Positions 1-4,966 of a stretch of 5,479 nt of DNA are shown in pieces. The notes under the pieces were generated by a model that worked only from the letters and a program-made list of their open reading frames with translations, was not told where the DNA came from and searched no databases. This DNA comes from Minisyncoccota bacterium (lineage in GTDB: Bacteria > Patescibacteriota > Minisyncoccia > Minisyncoccales > GWA2-38-27), in NCBI GenBank assembly GCA_028717605.1, contig JAQUNM010000039.1:1-5479 (forward strand). The letters run 5' to 3'. Every line of letters starts with the position of its first letter. Position 1 is the first letter of the stretch. The translations under genes and the position numbers were made by a program.

Positions 1-20
1 ACACGACGCTCTTCCGATCT
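1..20. other. Illumina TruSeq adapter remnant (artefact)
   Basis: The bases ACACGACGCTCTTCCGATCT are identical to the last 20 bases of the Illumina TruSeq universal/read-1 adapter. They are also far richer in G+C than everything that follows. This is untrimmed adapter at the contig edge, not genomic DNA. Real sequence begins at base 21, where an open reading frame is entered in mid-gene. Confidence 0.97.
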
Positions 21-137
21 ACAAAATCAATTAATGTTTATTGGGGTATAGGTATTCCTACTGGGACTGTTCTGGGGATATATCAGGGAGAAAATACCTT
101 TTCAGTCAGTCTTGACCTAGATAATTGGCCAGAATAA
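21..137 (+). CDS. 3' end of a probable surface/secreted protein (partial)
   Basis: An open frame runs from the adapter junction to a TAA at 135-137, giving 38 C-terminal residues; the start lies outside the contig. The peptide contains YWGIGIPTGTVLGIYQGENT and ends SLDLDNWPE. Alternating hydrophobic/polar residues with G/T-rich turns suggest the last strands of a beta-sandwich. From memory, similar 'YWGI-IP-GT--G-Y-G-NTF' endings occur in exported surface proteins of CPR bacteria; this is recollection, not a search result. Two secreted proteins lie downstream, which fits an envelope locus. The gene is cut by the contig end and its exact role cannot be given. Confidence 0.7.
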   Translation, partial: TKSINVYWGIGIPTGTVLGIYQGENTFSVSLDLDNWPE

Positions 138-140
138 TAT

Positions 141-169
141 TTGACAATTTAGTAATAAAAAAATACAAT
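141..169 (+). promoter_or_regulatory. Sigma70-type promoter, predicted leaderless start
   Basis: A perfect -35 box TTGACA (141-146) is followed by a 17-nt spacer and the -10 box TACAAT (164-169), five of six matches to TATAAT. It begins 3 nt after the upstream stop codon. With normal -10 geometry, position +1 falls on base 176, the A of the next gene's ATG, so the transcript would have no 5' leader. No Shine-Dalgarno sequence precedes that ATG, which agrees. This is the best promoter in the window. Confidence 0.75.
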
Positions 170-175
170 AAATAT

Positions 176-538
176 ATGAAAAAAATAACCCTAAAACACA
201 TAATTTTTCTTTTAGCTCTTGTTATTATAATTAATTTAACAGGATTTTTAATTTATAATATTTCTAAAAATCTAGTTTCAGAAGAACAAGAAAAAACTAT
301 AATCCAAAATCCTTTTAATCTAAAGGCCTATATGTTAGATGCATATCCTGATTATTTAGAGGGAGTGATTGTTTTTTCCAATAATCAAGCTTATTTAAAA
401 ACAAAAAATACTACTTATGAATTAAGACCCTCTGATTTTTTATTTTATGAAAAAAAGGAAATAAAAAATAATCAAAAAATAAAAGTTCAAGGCAAAATAG
501 AAAATAATAATCGTTTTGCTGTAGGAATAATAGAATAA
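176..538 (+). CDS. Small single-TM membrane protein, unknown function
   Basis: 120 residues, no family recognised. Residues 1-8 are basic (MKKITLKH) and are followed by one hydrophobic segment at about 9-29, an uncleaved membrane anchor or signal anchor. The remaining ~90 residues are probably extracytoplasmic. The second half (about 60-120) is rich in alternating residues, with a strand-like stretch around GVIVFSNNQAYLKT and a closing KIKVQGKIENNNRFAVGIIE. This could be a small beta-barrel (OB-like) fold, but that is a guess. An in-frame TTG at 125 would extend the protein by 17 residues. It is rejected because it lies inside the upstream gene and upstream of the promoter at 141-169, whose predicted start is this ATG. 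The stop is 6 nt before the next ATG, suggesting co-transcription with the first cysteine-rich protein gene. Confidence 0.75.
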   Translation: MKKITLKHIIFLLALVIIINLTGFLIYNISKNLVSEEQEKTIIQNPFNLKAYMLDAYPDYLEGVIVFSNNQAYLKTKNTTYELRPSDFLFYEKKEIKNNQKIKVQGKIENNNRFAVGIIE

Positions 539-539
539 T

Positions 540-643
540 AAAACATGAAAAATAAATATATTTTTATTAATTTAACAATTTTATTAAGTTTTTTATTGTT
601 TATTCCTATAATTTTTGCTCAAGCAGAAACTTATCCGACATAT
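540..643 (+). repeat. 104-bp perfect direct repeat, copy 1
   Basis: Identical base for base to 1339-1442. It spans the last 5 nt before the ATG, the whole signal peptide (codons 1-27) and six mature codons (28-33). Identity stops sharply at the end of codon 33. Downstream the two genes are only recognisable as relatives at protein level. Confidence 0.97.
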
Positions 644-1252
644 GTTGGATTACAAATTGATCGTTTGTATAATCCCAATGTTTCTTCTCCCACTGAATGG
701 TGTTCACCGGCTGGGGGAACAATGACTGTAAGATACGGAGAGATTGCTTTAGATACAAAAACAACAATAACCGAATTTTGTGTCGGTGATATAATTTGGT
801 CGGGTCTTCTTGATCTTGATATTGGAGAAGCATATGAAATAGATTTAAGTCCTCGTTATTTGGACTCTGAAATATGTACTGAAGTTGGTGGAGAATGGTT
901 ATATGGTTATTGTTGGATATGTGGTGATTTTGGGGAAAGTTGTGATCAAGCATGTGGGAACGTTAATACTACTTGTATTAATCCAGGAAATACAGATGCA
1001 AGTATTACGTGTTCAGATATTTCCATGATTTGTGGTGTGTCTGATAGTGGTTGGTGTAATAGAGACACTTGTAATGTCAACGATAGTGATTGTCCTAATT
1101 ATAGAGATACGCCGTGGGATCCAGCTCGTGGTAAAAAATTAACAACAGGTACTTATTTATGCGAGGTTACGACAGGGGGGAGCTATAAAAGAATTTGTAG
1201 TTGTGAAATTGAATTATCTTATACTTTTAATTTTAATGCTCCAGCTGAGTAG
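545..1252 (+). CDS. Secreted cysteine-rich protein, paralog A
   Basis: 235 residues with a classical Sec signal peptide: basic start MKNK, hydrophobic core about 5-24, and a signal peptidase I site A-Q-A at 25-27, cutting before Glu28. There is no lipobox. The mature part has 16 cysteines (53, 79, 111, 123, 126, 133, 137, 144, 156, 163, 171, 176, 183, 206, 218, 220), an even number suited to eight disulfides. An N-terminal beta-rich half (about 28-105) contains SSPTEWC and GDIIWS. It is followed by a cysteine cluster with GYCW (121-124) and SCDQAC (132-137), then the C-terminal RICSC (216-220). No aspartate/histidine active-site pattern or sortase motif is visible. Function unknown; probably a disulfide-stabilised exported or surface protein. 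The paralog downstream shares the same plan. Translation starts 6 nt after the preceding stop, without a Shine-Dalgarno sequence. Confidence 0.85.
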   Translation: MKNKYIFINLTILLSFLLFIPIIFAQAETYPTYVGLQIDRLYNPNVSSPTEWCSPAGGTMTVRYGEIALDTKTTITEFCVGDIIWSGLLDLDIGEAYEIDLSPRYLDSEICTEVGGEWLYGYCWICGDFGESCDQACGNVNTTCINPGNTDASITCSDISMICGVSDSGWCNRDTCNVNDSDCPNYRDTPWDPARGKKLTTGTYLCEVTTGGSYKRICSCEIELSYTFNFNAPAE

Positions 1253-1327
1253 TTGTTTTTATTTAATCTAAATTATTATCTTAATTATTAGAGGCTAGAC
1301 GATAAATAAAAAGTTAAGAATAATAAA

Positions 1328-1333
1328 TATAAT
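1328..1333 (+). promoter_or_regulatory. Possible -10 element upstream of paralog B
   Basis: An exact TATAAT sits 10 nt before the ATG at 1344, predicting a transcript start near 1340 and a leader of only about 4 nt. I see no convincing -35 box at 16-18 nt spacing. Such hexamers arise by chance in DNA this AT-rich. The 91-bp gap 1253-1343 otherwise holds nothing I recognise. Confidence 0.35.
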
Positions 1334-1338
1334 AAAAC

Positions 1339-1442
1339 AAAACATGAAAAATAAATATATTTTTATTAATTTAACAATTTTATTAAGTTTTTTATTGTTT
1401 ATTCCTATAATTTTTGCTCAAGCAGAAACTTATCCGACATAT
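1339..1442 (+). repeat. 104-bp perfect direct repeat, copy 2
   Basis: Second copy of the repeat at 540-643, offset by 799 bp in the same orientation. It covers 5 nt of leader plus codons 1-33 of paralog B. The flanks differ immediately on both sides (base 1338 is C against T at 539; base 1443 is A against G at 644). Confidence 0.97.
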
Positions 1443-2045
1443 ATCGGGATAGGAATAGATAATATTTATAATTCTAATTATTCTTCTCCTACTGAGTGGT
1501 GTTTTCCTAAAAGAGAAACTTCTGTCTCTATAATGTATGGAGAAGAAACCTTATCTATAATAGAACCGATAACAGATACTTGTGCAGGTGATGAAATTTG
1601 GTCAGAGTTAATAGAACTGACAACCGAAGAAAATTATTCTATAGAGATTTCTATTAATAGTCAATGTAATATTTTTGGTGGTATTGGTTATAATGGTTAT
1701 TGTTGGTATGCTACTGATTCTGCGGTATCTCATTCTTGTACTTCTTTGTGTGATACTTTATTAGACGTAGGAGAGTGTCAAGAAGATGGCTTTGGATTAG
1801 CCAACGAAAGGTCTTTTGCTGACTATGTTTGTGAATTAATTTGTCCTAATTGTATAATTACTGATGCACACGAACCAGCTTGCGGCGCAGAATGTCCTGG
1901 TCATAATTATACCTATTGCTCTTATAATTATGCAGGATATGGTTGTGGTAGAAGTATAGGGAGTACGAGAAGAAGGATTTGTCCATGTAGTGCGGGAACC
2001 GAATTACCAGGACTAGAATATATAGCAAATTTTATTGCGCCCTAG
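1344..2045 (+). CDS. Secreted cysteine-rich protein, paralog B
   Basis: 233 residues with a signal peptide identical to paralog A and the same predicted cut after A-Q-A at 25-27. It also has 16 cysteines (53, 80, 108, 120, 132, 136, 145, 163, 167, 170, 180, 184, 192, 201, 213, 215). The plan matches A: IDNIYNSNYSSPTEWC near 38-53, GDEIWS at 82-87, NGYCW at 117-121, SCTSLC at 131-136, RICPC at 211-215, and a tail ending NFIAP where A has NFNAPAE. Between the GYCW and RICxC landmarks the cysteine spacing differs between A and B, so that middle region has diverged most. Function unknown; probably exported and disulfide-rich. A tyrosine/asparagine-rich stretch (187-200) is notable. The stop codon lies within the stem of the predicted terminator. 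Confidence 0.85.
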   Translation: MKNKYIFINLTILLSFLLFIPIIFAQAETYPTYIGIGIDNIYNSNYSSPTEWCFPKRETSVSIMYGEETLSIIEPITDTCAGDEIWSELIELTTEENYSIEISINSQCNIFGGIGYNGYCWYATDSAVSHSCTSLCDTLLDVGECQEDGFGLANERSFADYVCELICPNCIITDAHEPACGAECPGHNYTYCSYNYAGYGCGRSIGSTRRRICPCSAGTELPGLEYIANFIAP

Positions 2046-2075
2046 TTATTATCAGTTATAATAAACTAATTTTTT
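2043..2075 (+). terminator. Rho-independent-like terminator
   Basis: TAGTTATTAT (2043-2052) can pair with ATAATAAACTA (2058-2068), giving a 10-bp stem with a single bulged A and a 5-nt loop. Six Ts follow at 2070-2075. The stem starts in the stop codon of paralog B. It contains only one G-C pair and is thermodynamically weak, but its shape and position fit the end of the 176-2045 unit. Confidence 0.5.
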
Positions 2076-2109
2076 GGTAAAAACCCTAAATTATATAAAA
2101 AATATATAT

Positions 2110-2556
2110 ATGAAATTATTCTTAATTATAATAGCGGCTATAGTCTTAATTATTTTTTCTTTTTCCTTTTTCCAAAAAGAAAAATTCGAAGAGTCAAAGT
2201 TATTATACCAAAATATTCTACAGGACATACCTGAAAATATTTTGGAACTTACTAGGGAACAAATAATATCTCTTTTAGAAACTAATGAATATAGTTTAAA
2301 ATATATAAAGAGTAATCCAGGATTCATAATTGAAGAAAAAATAGTTTTAACCAAAGAGTCAATTTTAGAAGGACAAAACGGTATTAATTTTAAAGAGGTT
2401 TATGATGATTTAGAGTTAGAAGAAAATAGATATTTAAAAATTAAGTTAATAAATCAAATAGGTAATAAGGGTATGATAGTTGTTTTAGACTTGAAAACTC
2501 AAACAGTTCCCAGGGCTTTCCATTTATTATTAATAAAAACAGAAATTAGTAATTGA
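2110..2556 (+). CDS. Single-TM protein of unknown function
   Basis: 148 residues, no family recognised. One hydrophobic segment covers about residues 2-21, directly at the N-terminus. It is an uncleaved anchor or a signal peptide without a clear A-x-A site. A charged, lysine/glutamate-rich domain follows, with helix-like stretches near 24-60 and strand-like ones near 65-80 and 108-146 (for example MIVVLDLKTQTVPRAFHLLL). There are no cysteines, unlike the neighbours on either side. An in-frame TTG at 2074 would add 12 residues but lies in the T-tract of the terminator, so the ATG at 2110 is chosen. A TATAAA at 2094-2099 is 10 nt upstream and no Shine-Dalgarno sequence is visible. It sits between the secreted paralogs and the thioredoxin-fold gene, consistent with an envelope role, but nothing shows what it does. 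Confidence 0.72.
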   Translation: MKLFLIIIAAIVLIIFSFSFFQKEKFEESKLLYQNILQDIPENILELTREQIISLLETNEYSLKYIKSNPGFIIEEKIVLTKESILEGQNGINFKEVYDDLELEENRYLKIKLINQIGNKGMIVVLDLKTQTVPRAFHLLLIKTEISN

Positions 2557-2581
2557 AAAATAAAAAAATAAATGATAATAT
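2553..2581 (+). promoter_or_regulatory. Possible promoter of the redox/gap/pduL/ackA operon
   Basis: TTGAAA (2553-2558, four-base TTGA core plus A at position 6) is followed by a 17-nt spacer and TAATAT (2576-2581, four of six). The predicted +1 is base 2588, one nucleotide before the ATG at 2589, the same geometry as the stronger promoter at 141-169. The TTG of this -35 box is also what makes the longer open frame appear to start at 2553. This is a weak match in AT-rich DNA. Confidence 0.35.
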
Positions 2582-2588
2582 AAAATAT

Positions 2589-3260
2589 ATGAAAAAAATA
2601 TATACAATTATAGGTTTATGTTTGTTAGGAGTTTTAATAGTATATTTACTATCTCTTCAAGAAAGTAAAGATATTGTTTCTGAAGATCAAATAAAAGAAA
2701 CAACTATTAGCTTTATTAATACAGAGTTATTAGGAGGAACAGCTACAGCTAGTTTAATTAGTATTTTAAAAGAAAGTAATGTATATAAATTAAAGATAGA
2801 CATTGAAGGCCAAGAAATCGATACTTATGTTTCTTTAGATGGAAAGTTATTTTTTCCAGAGGGGATTAAAATAGAATTTGCTGAAGACCAAGGTATAGAA
2901 GAGGTAGAAGAAAAAGAAATCCCTAATTTGCCCTTAGTAGAGGATAAAGTTATTATTTATCATTTTTGGGGAGATGGCTGTCCTTATTGCACAAAACAAA
3001 AGCCATATATAGAAAAATGGAATAATTTAGCTAATGTTCAGGTTATTGATTATGAAGTTTATAATATTCCAGAAAATCAAGCTATATTTCAATCTATGCG
3101 ATCAGCCTATAATGTTCAAAGTAGCGGAGTACCAATGACTTTTATTGGTGAAAAACATTGGGTTGGTTTTGCTGAATCAATGGTTCCAGCTATGGAAGAA
3201 AAAATTAATCAATGTTTAGAAACAGGATGTATAAATCCTGGCGACATGATTAGCTTATGA
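2589..3260 (+). CDS. Membrane-anchored thioredoxin-fold disulfide oxidoreductase
   Basis: 223 residues. An N-terminal membrane anchor (about 4-23) is followed by a ~75-residue N-domain (25-97) with a YKLKIDIEGQEIDTYVSLDG strand pair that loosely recalls the DsbC N-terminal domain. An acidic linker (99-110) then leads to a thioredoxin fold. That fold carries the redox motif C131-P-Y-C134 in FWGDGCPYC and the cis-proline loop GVPMTF with Pro182. Two extra cysteines (209, 214) near the C-terminus may form a second disulfide. The anchor predicts an extracytoplasmic active site, so it could make, break or isomerise disulfides in exported proteins. The two 16-cysteine secreted proteins just upstream are obvious candidate clients (inference). 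CPYC is also the classical glutaredoxin motif. An in-frame TTG at 2553 would place 12 polar residues before the anchor; the ATG at 2589 gives a normal basic-hydrophobic start. The stop overlaps the next ATG by 4 nt. Confidence 0.85.
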   Translation: MKKIYTIIGLCLLGVLIVYLLSLQESKDIVSEDQIKETTISFINTELLGGTATASLISILKESNVYKLKIDIEGQEIDTYVSLDGKLFFPEGIKIEFAEDQGIEEVEEKEIPNLPLVEDKVIIYHFWGDGCPYCTKQKPYIEKWNNLANVQVIDYEVYNIPENQAIFQSMRSAYNVQSSGVPMTFIGEKHWVGFAESMVPAMEEKINQCLETGCINPGDMISL

Positions 3261-3484
3261 AAAAAGTTATTGTTTTTTCCACTCCTGCGTGTGCTTTTTG
3301 TTATTCTTTGAAAGAATATTTAAAAAAGAAAAATATTGAATTTGAAGAAATAGATATTTCAGAGAATGAAACGGCCAGGCAAGAAGTGATAGATAACACT
3401 AAACAAATGGGAGTGCCGGTTTTAAAGATTGATCAAGAATATATTATTGGTTTTGATAAAAATAAAATAGATGAATTATTATGA
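3257..3484 (+). CDS. Glutaredoxin-like protein (NrdH/YruB type)
   Basis: 75 residues, the full length of the minimal glutaredoxin fold. Strand KKVIVFSTP leads to the dithiol motif C12-A-F-C15. The cis-proline loop is GVPVLKI, and the C-terminus has IIGFDKNKIDELL, typical of the small GlrX/YruB and NrdH-like proteins. There is no signal peptide, so it acts in the cytoplasm. It probably reduces protein disulfides, fed by thioredoxin reductase or a low-molecular-weight thiol; the sequence does not tell which. It starts inside the stop codon of the thioredoxin-fold gene and its own stop overlaps the gap ATG, both ATGA overlaps, so translation is coupled. Coupling to GAPDH, whose active-site cysteine oxidises easily, makes a protective or regulatory role possible (inference). 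A ribonucleotide reductase electron donor is the alternative, but no nrd gene is in view. Confidence 0.88.
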   Translation: MKKVIVFSTPACAFCYSLKEYLKKKNIEFEEIDISENETARQEVIDNTKQMGVPVLKIDQEYIIGFDKNKIDELL

Positions 3485-4446
3485 AAAAAATAGCTATTAA
3501 TGGTTTTGGAAGAATTGGTAGATTAGCTTTTCAAAACCTAGAACAAGTTTCAGCTATTAATGATTTAGCAGATATTAATACTTTAGCTCATTTGTTAAAA
3601 TATGACTCTGTTTATGGTAAATATTCTAGAAAAGTTGAAGTAAAAGATAATTTTTTAATTGTTGATGGAAAAGAAATAAAAGTATATTGCGAAAGAGATC
3701 CCAAGAATATAGACTGGCAGGGGATTGATGTTGTTTTAGAATGTACTGGAGCTTTTACTTCTTTAGAAAAAGCTAAAGTTCATTTGGATTCAGGAGCTAA
3801 AAGAGTAATTATATCTGCTCCAGCTCAAAATGTTCCTAGCTATATTTTAGGAGTTAATGAGAAAGAATATAAGGGAGAGTCAATTGTTGATATGGGTTCT
3901 TGCACTACTAATTGTTTAGCTCCTATTGTTAAGTTATTGAATGATAATTATGGAATTGAAAAAGGATATATGAGCACTGTTCATAGTTATACTAATGATC
4001 AAAATATTCTAGATTTGTCTCATAAGGATTTAAGAAGAGCTAGAGCAGCTGGTTTAAACATGATACCCACTTCTACCGGGGCTGCTAAAGCTATTGGTAA
4101 AGTTATACCCGAGCTAGAGGGGAAATTACAAGGAATAGCTATTAGAGTACCCACTCCTACTGTTTCTTTGCTGGATTTAACGATAATAAGTGAAAAAGGA
4201 ACCACTAAAGAACAGGTTAATGAATTATTTGAAAGGAATTCTAATAATATAATTACTACTGAAAAAGAACCCTTAGTTTCTTCAGACTTTATTCAGAATT
4301 CTCATTCAGCTATTATTGATTTATCTTTAACCCAGGTTAATAATAATTTAATTAAAATTGTAGCTTGGTATGATAATGAATGGGCTTATGCTTTAAGATT
4401 AGCTGAGTTTTGTAAATATATAGCTAATTATGATAATTCCAATTGA
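3481..4446 (+). CDS. gap: Glyceraldehyde-3-phosphate dehydrogenase
   Basis: Cytoplasmic glycolytic enzyme converting glyceraldehyde 3-phosphate, NAD(P)+ and phosphate to 1,3-bisphosphoglycerate. 321 residues, slightly short for the ~335-residue family. The Rossmann start is INGFGRIGRL (6-15), with the adenosine-ribose acidic residue Asp28 in NDL. The active site has GSCTTNCLAP with nucleophile Cys141 and TVHSYTNDQ with base His168. Phosphate-binding STGAAKA and Arg in IRVPTPTVS are present, as is the C-terminal WYDNEW. The helix/loop between GRL and INDL is about 4-5 residues shorter than in Bacillus GapA. Leu179-Ser180 occupy the Leu187-Pro188 positions of the Bacillus enzyme, so coenzyme preference may be relaxed (see findings). 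The residues before SCTTN are MG rather than the usual NA. It is coupled to the glutaredoxin gene (4-nt overlap) and to pduL (17-nt overlap). No pgk is adjacent, unlike many gap loci. Confidence 0.97.
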   Translation: MKKIAINGFGRIGRLAFQNLEQVSAINDLADINTLAHLLKYDSVYGKYSRKVEVKDNFLIVDGKEIKVYCERDPKNIDWQGIDVVLECTGAFTSLEKAKVHLDSGAKRVIISAPAQNVPSYILGVNEKEYKGESIVDMGSCTTNCLAPIVKLLNDNYGIEKGYMSTVHSYTNDQNILDLSHKDLRRARAAGLNMIPTSTGAAKAIGKVIPELEGKLQGIAIRVPTPTVSLLDLTIISEKGTTKEQVNELFERNSNNIITTEKEPLVSSDFIQNSHSAIIDLSLTQVNNNLIKIVAWYDNEWAYALRLAEFCKYIANYDNSN

Positions 4447-4966
4447 AGTTTCAGCTAGACATATTCACCTATCTTTAAAAGACAAAGAATTTCTTTTCGG
4501 AAAAAACTATAAATTAACTAAAGTTAAAGACCTAACTCAGCCAGGAGAATTTTCAGCTAAAGAAACTTTAGACATTATTCATAAGGGTAAAAAATTAAAA
4601 ATTAGAATAGTGGGACCTGAAAGAAAAAATACTCAAATAGAATTAAGTACTACTGATGCTATTTTTTTAGGTGTTAAGGCTCTTTTAAGAAAGTCAGGAA
4701 GTATAAAAGGTAGTCCTGGAATTATTTTGAAGAGCAAAAACAAAGAATTAAAAATTAAACAAGGCGTAATTATTCCCTTAAGACATATTCATACAAATAA
4801 AAGATTGAAAAAAAATCCTTGTGTTTTGGTGAAAGGTAAAAGAAAGCTTGTTTTTGATAAAGTTCAAGTAAGAAATAACAAAAACTATAAGCTATGTATG
4901 CACATAGATACAGACGAAGGAAATGCAGCTGGAATAAATAAAAAAGCAAAAGGAATTTTATTATGA
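4430..4966 (+). CDS. pduL: Phosphotransacylase PduL (phosphate acyltransferase)
   Basis: 178 residues. PduL enzymes exchange CoA and phosphate on acetyl- or propanoyl-CoA to give the acyl phosphate. Family landmarks occur in order: VSARHIHLS (7-15), LTQPGEFSAKE (35-45), IRIVGPERKNTQIELSTTD (58-76), GSPG (94-97), PLRHIH (116-121), and MHIDTDEGNAAG (157-168). His11, His13, His119 and His121 correspond to the histidines that hold the two zinc ions in known PduL structures, with His158 the likely further ligand. There is no N-terminal extension of the type that targets PduL into bacterial microcompartments, so this is a free cytoplasmic enzyme. With acetate kinase starting in its stop codon, the substrate is almost surely acetyl-CoA, and PduL replaces the unrelated Pta. 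The ATG lies 17 nt inside gap, indicating translational coupling. Confidence 0.95.
   Translation: MIIPIEVSARHIHLSLKDKEFLFGKNYKLTKVKDLTQPGEFSAKETLDIIHKGKKLKIRIVGPERKNTQIELSTTDAIFLGVKALLRKSGSIKGSPGIILKSKNKELKIKQGVIIPLRHIHTNKRLKKNPCVLVKGKRKLVFDKVQVRNNKNYKLCMHIDTDEGNAAGINKKAKGILL
4950..4954 (+). promoter_or_regulatory. Shine-Dalgarno-like site for ackA
   Basis: AAGGA lies 8 nt before the ackA ATG, inside the last codons of pduL. It is the only well-placed Shine-Dalgarno-like sequence I find before any start in the window. It supports the ATG at 4963 as the ackA start. Confidence 0.45.

Noticed and set aside
125..175. TTG start at 125 extending the small membrane protein by 17 residues
   Set aside because: It lies within the upstream gene and upstream of the strong promoter at 141-169; the ATG at 176 gives a normal basic-hydrophobic N-terminus.
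606..953. Open frame of 115 codons on the minus strand
   Set aside because: It is the antisense shadow of the cysteine-rich paralog A, is rich in His/Gln/Asn as expected from reading AT-rich coding DNA backwards, and has no recognisable domain.
1236..1262. Possible terminator after paralog A (GCTC/GAGT hairpin followed by Ts)
   Set aside because: The stem is only three pairs plus a wobble and lies mostly within the coding end; not supportable.
540..1442. CRISPR array, insertion sequence or attachment-site explanation for the direct repeats
   Set aside because: There are only two copies, 799 bp apart, each coding a signal peptide in frame, with no terminal inverted repeats, transposase or integrase.
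2074..2109. TTG start at 2074 for the second single-TM protein
   Set aside because: It overlaps the T-tract of the predicted terminator and would put polar residues before the membrane anchor; the ATG at 2110 is better.
2091..2354. Open frame of 87 codons on the minus strand
   Set aside because: Shadow of the 2110-2556 gene; no promoter or family features.
2553..2588. TTG start at 2553 for the thioredoxin-fold protein
   Set aside because: It adds 12 polar, lysine/asparagine-rich residues before the anchor and overlaps the previous stop; the TTG fits better as part of a -35-like box.
4020..4205. Open frame of 61 codons on the minus strand
   Set aside because: Lies entirely antisense to conserved GAPDH sequence.
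2554..4966. Alternative genetic code with TGA read as glycine (Gracilibacteria/Absconditabacteria)
   Set aside because: TGA ends five genes at positions expected for family length or domain end (including glutaredoxin, gap and pduL), and no frame needs in-frame TGA.
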